A stretch of 64,000 nt of DNA, taken from Bryobacterales bacterium (lineage in GTDB: Bacteria > Acidobacteriota > Terriglobia > Bryobacterales > Bryobacteraceae). The DNA lies in contig JADJWL010000005.1 in assembly GCA_016716385.1 (NCBI GenBank), positions 372,001-436,000 of the forward strand, read 5' to 3'. Below are positions 8,580 through 18,388 of the stretch, piece by piece (positions within the stretch are counted from its first letter, which is position 1; each line of letters starts with the position of its first letter). The notes under the pieces were generated by a model. That model had not been told where the DNA came from, ran no database searches, and saw only the letters and a program-made list of their open reading frames with translations. The position numbers were made by a program, and so were the translations under genes.

Positions 8580-10292
8580 ATGCGGCTTTCCTGTTTCGCA
8601 CTTCTTCTGCCCGCCGCCTTATTTGCCCAGGCGCCCGATCTGATCCTGCACAACGGAAAGATCGTCACAGTCGACGACGGGTTCACCGTCGCGCAGGCGT
8701 TCGCCGTCCGTGGCGACCGCATCGCCGCCGTGGGTCCGAACGACTCCGTGCTGCGCCTCCGCGGCGCGAGCACCCGGGTCATCGACCTGCAGGGGAAGAC
8801 GGTTCTTCCCGGCCTGATCGACAGCCACGTCCACGCGACCGGCGCGTCGATGTATGAATTCGACCATCCGATTGGCGACATGGAGACGGTCGCCGACGTG
8901 CTGAACTACATCCGCTCCCGGGCGGCGGTGGTGCCGGAAGGCGAGTGGATCGTGCTCCAGCAGGTCTTCATCACGCGCCTGCGCGAGCAGCGCTACCCCA
9001 CACGCGCTGAACTCGACCAGGCCGCGCCCCGGCATCCGGTGGCCTTCCGGACCGGTCCGGATGCTTCGCTCAACTCGCTCGCGCTCGCGCGCTCCGGCAT
9101 CACGCGGGACAAGGAGCCACCGGCCGGGGCGACGGGCAAGGTCGAGCGCGACCTGAAGACGAAGGAACCGACAGGGATCGTCCGCGGGGCTGGCGAATTC
9201 CTGCGGATCCCGTCATCAGGACGGCGGGTGACTCTGGCGGATCGCGAGAAGCAGTTGAAGCTGCTGTTCACCGACTACAACTCCCTCGGCATCACCAGCG
9301 TCGCGGACCGCAACGCCGGAGACGACGCGGTCGAACTCTACCGCGGTCTCAGGCAGCGCAACGAACTCACCTGCCGCGTGTTCCTGAGCTATTCCGTAAA
9401 CGCCCAGGCGCCGGAGGCCGACATCGAGGCGCGCATGAAGAAGGCGGCGGCCAGTCCTTTGCACCGCTACGACAACTTCCTCTGGCTGCGCGGGATCAAG
9501 GTCTTCCTCGACGGCGGGATGCTGACCGGCAGTGCGTACATGCGGCAGCCCTGGGGCGTGAGTGAGATCTACTCCATCACCGACCCCAACTATCGCGGCA
9601 TGCTCTACATCCAGCCGGACAAGCTCCGCTTCATCGCGCGGACGGCGCTCATGAACGAACTGCAGCCGACGGCCCATTCGGTGGGAGACGGGGCGGTCCA
9701 TGCGCTGATCGACGCTTACGAAGCAATCAACAAAGAGAAGCCGGTGCGCGACGGGCGTCCCTGCATCACGCACTGCAACTTTATGTCTCTCGAGGCCGTG
9801 CGCAAGATGGCGGAGTTGGGGATCGTGGCCGACCTCCAGCCGGCCTGGCTCGAACGGGATGGTGCGACGCTGCACAAACAGTTCGGCGCGGCCCGGCTGC
9901 GCTACTTCCAGCCGTACAAAACGCTGTTCGAGCACGGCGTGAAAGTCGGCGGCGGGTCCGACCACATGCAGAAGATCGGCGGCCTGCGGTCGATCAATCC
10001 CTATCACCCGTTCTTCGGGATGTGGATCGCGCTTGCACGCCAGCCGCGCTGGACGGATCAGCCGGTCTCCCCCGAAGAGCGGATCACGCGCCAGCAGGCG
10101 ATCCGCCTTTACACGACCAACAACGCCTTCCTTACGTTCGAGGAGAAGGAGAAGGGGTCAATCGAGCCGGGGAAGCTGGCCGACTTTTTCATTCTCACCG
10201 ACGACATCCTGACCTGCCCGCTCGATCGCGTGAAGGACATCGCGGCGGAACGGACGTGGGTCGGCGGGAAACTGGTCTGGGAGCGCAAGTAA
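8580..10292 (+). CDS. Exported amidohydrolase, YtcJ-like
   Basis: A 570-residue metal-dependent hydrolase. A signal peptide (about 1-17, ending LFAQ) is followed by the small beta domain (DLILHNGKIVTVDDG), the metal motif LIDSHVHATG (HxH), a central TIM barrel with FLDGGMLTGSAYM, and a C-terminal GSIEPGKLADFFILTDD segment. This matches the YtcJ-like branch of the amidohydrolase superfamily. Substrate is unknown. It converges on the glycosyltransferase gene with a 4-base gap. Confidence 0.88.
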   Translation: MRLSCFALLLPAALFAQAPDLILHNGKIVTVDDGFTVAQAFAVRGDRIAAVGPNDSVLRLRGASTRVIDLQGKTVLPGLIDSHVHATGASMYEFDHPIGDMETVADVLNYIRSRAAVVPEGEWIVLQQVFITRLREQRYPTRAELDQAAPRHPVAFRTGPDASLNSLALARSGITRDKEPPAGATGKVERDLKTKEPTGIVRGAGEFLRIPSSGRRVTLADREKQLKLLFTDYNSLGITSVADRNAGDDAVELYRGLRQRNELTCRVFLSYSVNAQAPEADIEARMKKAAASPLHRYDNFLWLRGIKVFLDGGMLTGSAYMRQPWGVSEIYSITDPNYRGMLYIQPDKLRFIARTALMNELQPTAHSVGDGAVHALIDAYEAINKEKPVRDGRPCITHCNFMSLEAVRKMAELGIVADLQPAWLERDGATLHKQFGAARLRYFQPYKTLFEHGVKVGGGSDHMQKIGGLRSINPYHPFFGMWIALARQPRWTDQPVSPEERITRQQAIRLYTTNNAFLTFEEKEKGSIEPGKLADFFILTDDILTCPLDRVKDIAAERTWVGGKLVWERK

Positions 10293-10296
10293 GCCG

Positions 10297-11718
10297 TTAC
10301 TCGATCCGCGGCCGCGGTTGGCCGGGGACGATCCTCCTGCCGGCGGTTTCCTCGCCGCACTCGGCGAGCGGAACAATAGCGTAGTAGTTGAGTCCGTAAC
10401 GCCAGGCCCGGTGAACCGTGGGCTCCATACAGGGTCTGTCCCCGCTCTGCGCGGCCTCGCGCCAGAGTGTGCGGGGCGAGACCGATGCCTCCAGGGCGGG
10501 GAGCGCCGCAGTCTTGAGGAAGCAGATGGCTGCCATCGCGCAGACGGCGGCGGCGGCGAGCGCGCGATCCTTGGGCAGCGCCGCCACAACTCCGGCTGCG
10601 GCGACGGCCAGCACCCACGAGGGGTGCCAGACAGGCGCCGCTGCGCGGGACAGACCCGTGGCAAGCGCCTCCGGCAGGATCGCCGCGATGGGTCCAGCGG
10701 CGCCCAGCAGAAGCACCGAAGCCGCCAGTGGCCAGCGCGTCTGTCCGGCCCGGTCCCAGGCGACTCCAAGCAGCACCGCCGCCGCTGGAAGCAGCGGCAG
10801 CAGGTACCCCGGCAGCTTATTCGTCGACAGAGAGAAGAACAGGAACCCCCACACCAGCCAGAGCCAGAACAGGGACAGACCCTCCTGCCGGCGCCCTCCG
10901 GCGAGCACCGCCAGCGGGATCCAGGGGAAGAGCGCACCGGCCAGCACCGGCACGTAGAACCAGCCCGGCTGCACGTGCTGCAACGCCTCCGAGGAAAACC
11001 GGCCGAAGTGGTGGACGAGAAAGAACTCGTCGACGAACGCGCGGCCGTTGACCAGCGTGCAGGCGGCGTACCACGGTCCAGCCATGGCCACGAGCGGGAG
11101 CCAGAAGCGCGGATGGAGCAGCGCGGTGACGCGACGTCCGGCGGCGGGCGCCAGGCACGCCGCCAGCACAAGCGGCACCAAGCCCTTGGCGAGCATCGCC
11201 ATGCCCAGGGACGCACCTGCCGCCGGGAGCCACCGGCGGTCCCCGCCGCGCAGCCAAGCCCCGGCGGACAGCATCGCCACGCCGAAGAAGACAGCCAGCG
11301 GCAGATCGGTCACGGCCACGAAGCTGTAGGCCAGCCAGCCGGCCGAAGCCCCAAGCACCAGCGTCGCCGCCGCGGCCGCGCGCGCGCCGAATTCCTGTCT
11401 CACGCGCCACGCGAAGAACGCCAGGAACGCCACGCTCAGGCAGGCCACAGGCAGGCGCGGCGCCAGATGTTCGCTCAATCCCAGCCGGAATGCCACCGCC
11501 GTCATCCAGTAGAGCAGAGGTGGTTTCTCGAACCAGGGTTCTCCCCAGAGCCGGGGGGTGACGAAGTCTCCCGTGAGGGCCATGGCGCGGCCGATCGAGG
11601 CGTAGCGGGGCTCATCTGCGCTGAGGATGCCCACCGCGTCCAAGCCATGGAAGTACAGCAGATACAGCCCGGCCGAAACGAGGGCCAGCGCCACGAAGCG
11701 GGTGCGGGGGCTGGACAA
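10297..11718 (-). CDS. GT39/ArnT-like membrane glycosyltransferase
   Basis: A 473-residue polytopic membrane protein with about ten hydrophobic segments. The N-terminal loop has the GT-C signature DEPRYASIGRAM, followed by GEPWFEKPPLLYW, both typical of the PMT/ArnT group that uses a polyprenyl-phosphate sugar donor on the periplasmic side. The loop STNKLPGYLLPLLPA also fits. The acceptor (lipid A, protein or glycan) cannot be told from sequence. Confidence 0.85.
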   Translation of the reverse strand: MSSPRTRFVALALVSAGLYLLYFHGLDAVGILSADEPRYASIGRAMALTGDFVTPRLWGEPWFEKPPLLYWMTAVAFRLGLSEHLAPRLPVACLSVAFLAFFAWRVRQEFGARAAAAATLVLGASAGWLAYSFVAVTDLPLAVFFGVAMLSAGAWLRGGDRRWLPAAGASLGMAMLAKGLVPLVLAACLAPAAGRRVTALLHPRFWLPLVAMAGPWYAACTLVNGRAFVDEFFLVHHFGRFSSEALQHVQPGWFYVPVLAGALFPWIPLAVLAGGRRQEGLSLFWLWLVWGFLFFSLSTNKLPGYLLPLLPAAAVLLGVAWDRAGQTRWPLAASVLLLGAAGPIAAILPEALATGLSRAAAPVWHPSWVLAVAAAGVVAALPKDRALAAAAVCAMAAICFLKTAALPALEASVSPRTLWREAAQSGDRPCMEPTVHRAWRYGLNYYAIVPLAECGEETAGRRIVPGQPRPRIE

Positions 11719-11762
11719 TCATCTCACTATAGCAGCCGGCTCCGGACCGCTATACTGAGAGG

Positions 11763-12302
11763 GTGCGGCTTCTGAGCGTGCTCCTGCTGGCGCTGGCCCC
11801 CCTGGCGGCGGACGTGACGCAGTGCGTGTGCGACCCGGCGAAGCCGGAGACGATGCAGGCCCGCGAATGCTCCCTTTGCCGCGAAGCGGAGAAGCAGCCC
11901 AATGGCACTAAAGTCTTCTTTCTGAAAGACATCAATCCCCGGAAGCCCAACCGCTGGCTGGCTCTGCCCCGCCGCCATTTGCCCGCCCAGCACTCGCTGG
12001 CGGCCCTGACACCCGCCGAACGCACCGGCTTGTGGCGCGCCGCCATCGACCGCGCCCGCGAGCAGTGGGGCGACCGCTGGGCGCTGGCGATCAATGGGGA
12101 CCGCGTGCGCACGCAGTGCCACACGCACCTGCACATCGGGCGTCTGATCGAAGGCGTCGAGACACCGAACTTCGTCGATGTCGACGGCCCCGAGCACATT
12201 CCCGTCCCGGAGGACGGCACGGGACTCTGGGTCTATCCGGTAGGCGGCCGCCTGCGGGTGCACCTGGGAGAGCAACTCACGGAAACGGTTTTGTTGAGGT
12301 AA
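11763..12302 (+). CDS. Exported HIT-superfamily protein
   Basis: A 179-residue protein beginning at a GTG. Residues 1-16 form a signal peptide. The mature part has a Cys pair CSLC (about 38-41) like the zinc CxxC of many HIT hydrolases, and the catalytic histidine triad CHTHLHIGRL (about 120-129). HIT proteins cleave or transfer nucleotidyl groups; exported members are uncommon and CDP-diacylglycerol hydrolase is one precedent. The substrate here is unknown. It lies 11 bases before the uxaA-like gene. Confidence 0.75.
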   Translation: MRLLSVLLLALAPLAADVTQCVCDPAKPETMQARECSLCREAEKQPNGTKVFFLKDINPRKPNRWLALPRRHLPAQHSLAALTPAERTGLWRAAIDRAREQWGDRWALAINGDRVRTQCHTHLHIGRLIEGVETPNFVDVDGPEHIPVPEDGTGLWVYPVGGRLRVHLGEQLTETVLLR

Positions 12303-12313
12303 AGACAACGATT

Positions 12314-13843
12314 ATGCCCTTGTTCGACATCGCTCGAGCAGCGACGGCGGAGAATTCCACGATCCACCTGCACCCTTCTGACAACATCGCCGTCGCCCGG
12401 GTTCCCCTGGCTGCCGGGACAGAACTTGCCTCCGTCACGGTGCGGAGCGCGATTCCGGCCGGACACAAAGTGGCGCTCGCGCCAATTGCCGCCGGCGAGC
12501 CAGTGCTGCGCTATGGCCAGGTGATCGGCCGGGCGCGCCAGCCGATCTCTCCCGGCGAGCACGTCCACACCCACAACCTTGGTTTCGAAGAACTCCACCA
12601 GGAGTTTGTCTTCCCTGAGGGTGAACTGCCTCTCCCCGAACCGCCTGCCGATGTTCCCATGTTTCAGGGCTATTTGCGGGAAGATGGCCGGGCCGGGACC
12701 CGGAACTACATTGCCGTAGTCGCCGCCAGCAACTGCGCGGCCCACACCGCGGAGCGAATTGCGCGCGCCTACGAGGACGCCGTACTTCCCCCCGGTGTCG
12801 ACGGCGTGGTGGCGTTTCCCCATGGCGAAGGCTGCGGCCACTCGATCGGCCCGGACACCGACCAGTTGCACCGCACCCTGGCCGGTGTGCTGCTGCATCC
12901 TAACGTCTCCGCCGCCGTGATTCTCGGATTAGGCTGCGAGGTCAACCAGATCGATCACTACCTCGGCCCGAACGCGCCGAAGTCGAGCCGCCTCGTGGGG
13001 CTCACGCTCCAGTCAAGCGGCGGGACCCGGGCCGCGGTCGAACATGCGCGTCAGGAGATTGCCCGCTTCATCGACATGGCCGCGGCGGACAAACGGACGC
13101 CCGTGCCGGCTTCGAAGATCTGCCTTGGATTGCAGTGCGGCGGATCGGACTCGTTCTCCGGGATCACGGCCAACCCGGCGGTCGGCGTTTGCTCCGACCT
13201 GCTGGCGCACTACGGCGGAACGACGGTGCTTGCTGAAACCACCGAGAGCTTCGGCGCGGAACACCTGCTCGTCCAGCGCTCGCGCAGCCGTGCCGTCGCC
13301 GAGAAGTACCTGCGCACGGTCGCCTGGTACAAGGAATACCTGGTCCGGTTCGGCGGCAGCTTCAACGACAACCCGTCGCCCGGCAACAAGGAAGGCGGGC
13401 TGACCAACATCCTGGAGAAGTCGCTCGGCGCGGTCGCCAAGGCCGGGACGTCTCCGCTCATGGATGTGGTCGAATACGCCGAAACCATCCGCACCCCCGG
13501 CTTCGTCCTCATGAATACGCCGGGATACGATCCGGTGTCGCTGGCCGGACTGGCGGCGGGCGGCTGCAACCTGATGGTCTTCACCACCGGCCGCGGCAGC
13601 GCCACCGGCTTCCCGTCGGTCCCGGTCGTGAAGGTATCGAGCAATACGGCAACGTTCCGGCGCATGCCGGAAGATATGGACATCAACGCGGGCGCCATCG
13701 CCGACGGGGAGAAGTCCGTGCAGGAATTGGGCGCGGAGATGTTCCACCTGCTGCTGCGCACCGCCTCGGGGGACTACCGCACCTGGTCCGAGCGCCTTGG
13801 CCACCACGAGTTCGTGCCGTGGCGCATCGGGCCGGTCCTGTAA
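12314..13843 (+). CDS. uxaA: Altronate/galactarate dehydratase family (UxaA-like)
   Basis: A 509-residue protein with an N-terminal SAF domain (about 1-90) and a large C-terminal dehydratase domain (about 110-509) containing GRAGTRNYIAVV, HGEGCGHS and GLQCGGSDSFSGITANPA, the hallmarks of the UxaA/GarD family. Family members dehydrate D-altronate or related hexonates to 2-keto-3-deoxy acids using a metal ion. The start at 12314 gives the canonical SAF N-terminus; the frame is open further upstream but overlaps the HIT gene. A GntP permease and other sugar-acid genes lie elsewhere in the window but are not adjacent. Confidence 0.88.
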   Translation: MPLFDIARAATAENSTIHLHPSDNIAVARVPLAAGTELASVTVRSAIPAGHKVALAPIAAGEPVLRYGQVIGRARQPISPGEHVHTHNLGFEELHQEFVFPEGELPLPEPPADVPMFQGYLREDGRAGTRNYIAVVAASNCAAHTAERIARAYEDAVLPPGVDGVVAFPHGEGCGHSIGPDTDQLHRTLAGVLLHPNVSAAVILGLGCEVNQIDHYLGPNAPKSSRLVGLTLQSSGGTRAAVEHARQEIARFIDMAAADKRTPVPASKICLGLQCGGSDSFSGITANPAVGVCSDLLAHYGGTTVLAETTESFGAEHLLVQRSRSRAVAEKYLRTVAWYKEYLVRFGGSFNDNPSPGNKEGGLTNILEKSLGAVAKAGTSPLMDVVEYAETIRTPGFVLMNTPGYDPVSLAGLAAGGCNLMVFTTGRGSATGFPSVPVVKVSSNTATFRRMPEDMDINAGAIADGEKSVQELGAEMFHLLLRTASGDYRTWSERLGHHEFVPWRIGPVL

Positions 13844-13852
13844 CGGAGGATC

Positions 13853-14770
13853 ATGCGCTATCTCGTCACGCTCTTGCTTGCCGCGGCCCTCATGCCAGCC
13901 GCCGACGCGCCGAAGAAGTCCGCTCTCGACAAAGCGACTCTCGAAGCCTACGTGCGGCATCTCTTCGTCTGGGGCCCGCATATTCAGGTGGAAGTGAGCG
14001 ATTACGAGCCGGCTCCGATGGACGGGTTCCGCGAAGTCCATGTCTCCGGTACTGCCGGAGGCGCTCGCCAGGCCGAGACCTTCTACATCTCCGACGACGG
14101 CCAGAAGATCCTGCGCGGCTCAGTGTTTGACGTCAAGGACAACCCGTTCAAGCGCGACCTCGACCAGTTGAAAACCGAATCGCAGCCGAGCTTCGGCACT
14201 CCCGGCGCCCCGGTCGTGCTGGTCATCTTCAGCGACTACCAGTGCCCCTATTGCCGCGAGGAGGCGAAGATGCTCCGCGAGAACGTGCTCGCCAACTATC
14301 CCACGCAGGTGCGCGTCTACTTCAAGGATCTGCCGCTCGAACAGATCCATAACTGGGCCAAGCCCGCCGCCATCGCCGGCCGCTGCGTCTTCCGCCAGAA
14401 CCCCGCCGCCTTCTGGGAATATCACGACTGGGTCTTCGGCAAGCAGGGCGAGATGACAGCCGAAAGCTTCCAGGCGAAGCTGCTCGAATTTGCGAAGGGC
14501 AAGGAGATCGACGCCTTGCAACTGTCCCGGTGCACAGAGAAGCGCGAAACGGAAGCCGAGGTCAACCGCTCGGTCTCCGAGGCGCTGGCGCTGCGCGTCA
14601 CCTCGACGCCGACCTTGTTTGTCAACGGCCGCCGCATCCCCTCCCGGATCGGCTGGCCGAACCTGAAGCAGGTAATCGATTTCGAGATCGAATACCAGAA
14701 AACGGCCAAGAACGCCGGCGAGGATTGTGGTTGCGCCGTGACGTTGCCTTCGCCGGTCCCGTCACAATAG
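13853..14770 (+). CDS. Exported DsbA-family thioredoxin-fold protein
   Basis: The 305 residues begin with a signal peptide (about 1-18). An N-terminal domain of about 90 residues is followed by a thioredoxin fold with CPYC (about 131-134) in VIFSDYQCPYCREEAKML and the cis-Pro region TSTPTLFVNGRRIPS. This suggests a periplasmic disulfide oxidoreductase of the DsbA/DsbG kind. The last residues end GEDCGCAVTLP, adding two Cys. It starts 9 bases after the uxaA-like stop and may be cotranscribed. Confidence 0.85.
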   Translation: MRYLVTLLLAAALMPAADAPKKSALDKATLEAYVRHLFVWGPHIQVEVSDYEPAPMDGFREVHVSGTAGGARQAETFYISDDGQKILRGSVFDVKDNPFKRDLDQLKTESQPSFGTPGAPVVLVIFSDYQCPYCREEAKMLRENVLANYPTQVRVYFKDLPLEQIHNWAKPAAIAGRCVFRQNPAAFWEYHDWVFGKQGEMTAESFQAKLLEFAKGKEIDALQLSRCTEKRETEAEVNRSVSEALALRVTSTPTLFVNGRRIPSRIGWPNLKQVIDFEIEYQKTAKNAGEDCGCAVTLPSPVPSQ

Positions 14771-14782
14771 GGTCTTCCCACA

Positions 14783-16618
14783 ATGCTCCGACGTTCTGCT
14801 CTCACCCTTCTGAGCGCCTTCCTCGTGCTGCCGGCGCTGCCGGCCAAGCGGCACGAACACCGGCCTTCGCCGCAGTCCTACATCGAGCATGTCAAGTATC
14901 TCTCGTCGGACGAGATGCGGGGTCGCGCCACGGCCTCGCCCGAGCTGGAGAAGGCGGCTCGCTATATCGCCAGGCAGTTCAAGACGGCCGGACTGCAGCC
15001 GTTGCAGGGTAAGGACTACCTGCTGCCGTTCCCCGTCACGACGAACGCCGAACTGGGCAAGCAGAACCGCCTGGAGTGGCGCATGGGAGACCGGTCGGGC
15101 CGTCTGGACTTCGAGCGGGAGTTCATCCCGTTCAACTTCTCCTCGAGCGGGAGGGTGGAAGGCGAGGTCGTCTTCGCCGGTTACGGAATCACCGCGCGCG
15201 AATACAACTACGACGACTACGCGGGACTCGACGTCAAGGGCAAGATCGTGCTGCTGCTACGCCATGAACCCCAGGAATTCGACGAGAAGAGCGTGTTTTC
15301 CGGGCGGATCTACACCGAGCACTCGCAGTTCTTCAGCAAAGCGGCCAATGCCAAGAGCCGCGGCGCGGCTGGAGTCGTCCTGATCAACGACCGTCCCAAC
15401 CACCGTGGCGAGGCCGACGATCTGGAGAAATTCGGCAAGACCGTGGGACCTGCCAACGCCGGCCTCCCGTTCGTTCAGATGAAAGCCGGGACCGCCGAGG
15501 ACTGGCTCGCTGCCATCGGCAAGAACCTCGACGAAGTGCACACGGCCATCGACCGCGATCTCGCCCCGCAGTCCTTTGCCATCCCCGGCCTGCGCATCGC
15601 CATGCAGGTGGATGTGGCCAGGGCGATGAAGACGACGCACAACGTGGCCGGCTATCTGCCCGGAACAACCAACGAGTACATCGTGATTGGCGCCCACTAC
15701 GATCATCTGGGGCTGGGCGAGCAGTTTTCCATGGCGCCCGCGATGGCCGGCACGCCGCATCCCGGCGCCGACGACAACGCCTCCGGGACTGCGGGCGTGA
15801 TCGAGTTGGCGCGCCGGATGGCTTCGGAGCCGAAGCGGCAGCGGGGGGTCCTGTTCCTGGCCTTTGCGGGCGAGGAGCTGGGTCTACTCGGATCCAGCCA
15901 TTACGTGAACAATCCAAAGCTGGCGATGCAGACGTGCGTGGCCATGATCAACATGGACATGATCGGCCGGATTCGTGAAGGCAAGGTCTATATCGGCGGG
16001 GCAGGGAGCGGGGAAGGGTTCAAGGATCTGCTGGCGCGCATCACTCCCCGCTATCCGCTGAACGTCGATCTGTCCGACACCACAGGCTATGGGTCGAGTG
16101 ATCACACTTCGTTCACAACGAAGGAAGTTCCGGTACTTTTCTTCTTCTCCGGACTGCACGCGGACTACCACAAGCCCTCCGATACCTGGGAGAAGATCGA
16201 CGCCGAGGGTGCGATCCGATTGCTGGACCTGGTGGCCGACGTGGCCTCCGAATTGCGCGATGGCGGAGACCGTCCGAAGTTCGTCCGGGTGACGCCTCCG
16301 GCGCACGGTCATACGTCCGCCGGCAGCGCCACGGGATCTTCCACTGGTTCCGGGTACGGGGCGTACTTCGGGAGTATTCCGGACTTTGGCGAAGTCCCGA
16401 ACGGGGTGAAGTTCGCCGACGTGCGCGAAGGATCTCCGGCCGCTGTGGCCGGTCTTCGCAAGGGCGACATCCTCACAGAGTTTAACGGCAAGCCCATCGC
16501 CAACCTGTATGACTTTACCTATGCCCTGCGCTCGCACCAGCCAGGCGAAGAGGTGCCGGTCAAGGTGTTGCGCGGCGACGACACGGTTGAGGTAGTTGTG
16601 GTACTTGGCAAACGGTAG
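14783..16618 (+). CDS. M28-family zinc aminopeptidase with PA and PDZ domains
   Basis: A 611-residue exported protein. After a signal peptide (about 1-20) there is a PA-type insert (about 120-260), then the M28 catalytic domain with zinc ligands visible in IGAHYDHLGL, HPGADDNASG, AFAGEELGLLGS, MINMDMIGR and SDHTSF. A Gly/Ser-rich linker leads to a C-terminal PDZ domain (about 530-611, VREGSPAAVAGLRKGDILTEFNG). It follows the DsbA-like gene by 12 bases, so both may act in the periplasm. Confidence 0.92.
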   Translation: MLRRSALTLLSAFLVLPALPAKRHEHRPSPQSYIEHVKYLSSDEMRGRATASPELEKAARYIARQFKTAGLQPLQGKDYLLPFPVTTNAELGKQNRLEWRMGDRSGRLDFEREFIPFNFSSSGRVEGEVVFAGYGITAREYNYDDYAGLDVKGKIVLLLRHEPQEFDEKSVFSGRIYTEHSQFFSKAANAKSRGAAGVVLINDRPNHRGEADDLEKFGKTVGPANAGLPFVQMKAGTAEDWLAAIGKNLDEVHTAIDRDLAPQSFAIPGLRIAMQVDVARAMKTTHNVAGYLPGTTNEYIVIGAHYDHLGLGEQFSMAPAMAGTPHPGADDNASGTAGVIELARRMASEPKRQRGVLFLAFAGEELGLLGSSHYVNNPKLAMQTCVAMINMDMIGRIREGKVYIGGAGSGEGFKDLLARITPRYPLNVDLSDTTGYGSSDHTSFTTKEVPVLFFFSGLHADYHKPSDTWEKIDAEGAIRLLDLVADVASELRDGGDRPKFVRVTPPAHGHTSAGSATGSSTGSGYGAYFGSIPDFGEVPNGVKFADVREGSPAAVAGLRKGDILTEFNGKPIANLYDFTYALRSHQPGEEVPVKVLRGDDTVEVVVVLGKR

Positions 16619-16668
16619 CCCCTCGATTTTTCCGGTCCGGTTGCCGATACTATTCTCTGGAGACTTTG

Positions 16669-17301
16669 TTGCAGACGACCAGTGCCGAGAGCCTCGAGAG
16701 TCCCTTCGGAACGCAGAGATGGGAACTGCCTCCGCTGATCCTGCACCCGTTCTCTGACCAGTCCGGGCCCAGCCGCCTGCTCGCCAGTTCCAAGGCGAGC
16801 CTGATGCTGAACGGCGTGCTCCCCAGCGACAGCAGCGACGACGAGTTGGAACGCCGCCTGCTCGACGGGCGCGTCTGCGAGATCCGGATGCTCTACTTCG
16901 TCGGCCGCGATCTGCTGCGCTGGATCGGGCAGAGCATCGAGTTCGTCGACAAGCACGACGAACTGCGCCTTGCCGGGATTCGCGACCAGAGCCTGGCAGC
17001 TCTGCTGATCTACGGGCCGCCGGATCCTGTGCGCCGGAAGCTCGAAAGCTGGGGTGTCGCCGACTACCGGGCGATTTTCTCCCGCGCGCTCGCACTGAAT
17101 ACCATTTTCGCCCAGCCTCCCGATCCGGAGTGCTTCGCGATCGACTTTCTCCGCCACTACTACCGCTACTGCGACCACATCTTCGCCTGCCGCCAGCAGA
17201 TGATTCCGTTCACCGAAATCACTTCTGCCAATTTCGACTTCGAGATCTACGCTTCCGGCGAGTACGCACGGATGCTCGAAAAGTCCTGGGAACGTGAATA
17301 A
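16669..17301 (+). CDS. Conserved-looking hypothetical protein
   Basis: About 210 residues, no family recognised. It has no signal peptide or membrane segment. Codon use matches its neighbours and the sequence is not arginine-biased as antisense frames are here, so it is probably real. Notable segments are LLASSKASLMLNGVLPSDSSDD and a Tyr-rich FLRHYYRYCDHIFACRQQ. The start is a TTG; GGAG at 16659-16662 supports the TTG at 16669 slightly better than the one at 16666. ATACTATT at 16648-16655 could be a -10 element. It overlaps the next gene by 8 bases. Confidence 0.65.
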   Translation: MQTTSAESLESPFGTQRWELPPLILHPFSDQSGPSRLLASSKASLMLNGVLPSDSSDDELERRLLDGRVCEIRMLYFVGRDLLRWIGQSIEFVDKHDELRLAGIRDQSLAALLIYGPPDPVRRKLESWGVADYRAIFSRALALNTIFAQPPDPECFAIDFLRHYYRYCDHIFACRQQMIPFTEITSANFDFEIYASGEYARMLEKSWERE

Positions 17302-18382
17302 CGCCGCCGGGATGACGTTGACCCGCCGATCCTTCCTTGCGTCCTGCCCGCTCGCTCTGGCCGCGCAGGATCCCGTGCCTCCCATCCGCGGGCTGAGCCG
17401 CACCAACCTGCTCGAATACCGCACCGCCGGCGGCGGCATCCGGGTCGCGCGCCGCCGCGGGGAGTGGGCCGCGCGCAGGAACGAGGCGATCGCGGGCATG
17501 GTGCGGATCACCGGCCCCTTACCGGGAGCCTCGAAGCGCTGCCCGCTCGACGTGGCCGTCGAAGACGAAGCGGACATGGGGACGTATGTCCGGCGCCTCA
17601 TTGCCTACTCCTCGGAGCCTGGCTCGCGCACGACCGCGTACCTGTGCCTCCCGAAAGAGGCTCTGGCGGGCCGGAAGACGCACGGCGTCCTCTGCCTTCA
17701 TCCCACGGAAAACAAGATCGGCCACAAGGTGGTGGTCGGTCTGGGCGGGCTGCCCAACCGGCAGTACGCGTCGGAACTTGCCGAACGCGGCTATGTGACC
17801 ATTGCGCCCAGCTATCCCCAACTCGCGGCCTACCAGCCGGACCTGCGTGCCCTCGGCTACCGCAGCGGGACGATGAAGGCGATCTGGGACAATGTCCGCG
17901 CGCTCGACCTCCTGGACGGCCTGCCGTATGTCCGCAAAGGGCGCTACGCCGCCATCGGGCATTCCCTCGGCGGCCATAACGCCATCTACACGGCCTGCTT
18001 TGAGCCGCGGATTCGTGTCATCGTCTCCAGTTGCGGCTTCGACAGCTTTCTCGATTACTACCAGGGGAATATCAAGGGTTGGATTCAGGAGCGCTACATG
18101 CCGGAACTGGCCGGCTACCTCGAACGGGTGGCGGACATCCCGTTCGATTTCTACGAATTGGCGGCCTGTCTGGCGCCGCGGCCCTTCTTCGTGAATGCCC
18201 CGCTGCGCGATTCCAACTTCCGCTGGGAGAGCGTGGACCGCATCGTCCGGGCCGCCGAACCGGTGTACGCGCTGCACGGCGCGCTGGGAAAGATCCGGGT
18301 CGAGCATCCCGACTCACCGCACGACTTCCCGGAACCTGTCCGGTCGCAGTCGTACGACTGGATCGCGGCGGGGCTGGCCTGA
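17294..18382 (+). CDS. Exported alpha/beta hydrolase (dienelactone hydrolase-like)
   Basis: The 362 residues start at GTG 17294 or ATG 17312. A twin-arginine-like signal (LTRRSFLASCPLALA) is followed by an alpha/beta hydrolase with the nucleophile elbow GHSLGG (about 220-225), an oxyanion strand VLCLHPTENK and a terminal His in DSPHDFPEPV. It resembles the acetyl-xylan-esterase/DLH branch often seen in soil acidobacteria. The substrate, probably an ester of plant polysaccharide, is inferred. Confidence 0.8.
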   Translation: MNNAAGMTLTRRSFLASCPLALAAQDPVPPIRGLSRTNLLEYRTAGGGIRVARRRGEWAARRNEAIAGMVRITGPLPGASKRCPLDVAVEDEADMGTYVRRLIAYSSEPGSRTTAYLCLPKEALAGRKTHGVLCLHPTENKIGHKVVVGLGGLPNRQYASELAERGYVTIAPSYPQLAAYQPDLRALGYRSGTMKAIWDNVRALDLLDGLPYVRKGRYAAIGHSLGGHNAIYTACFEPRIRVIVSSCGFDSFLDYYQGNIKGWIQERYMPELAGYLERVADIPFDFYELAACLAPRPFFVNAPLRDSNFRWESVDRIVRAAEPVYALHGALGKIRVEHPDSPHDFPEPVRSQSYDWIAAGLA

Positions 18383-18388
18383 CCAGGA

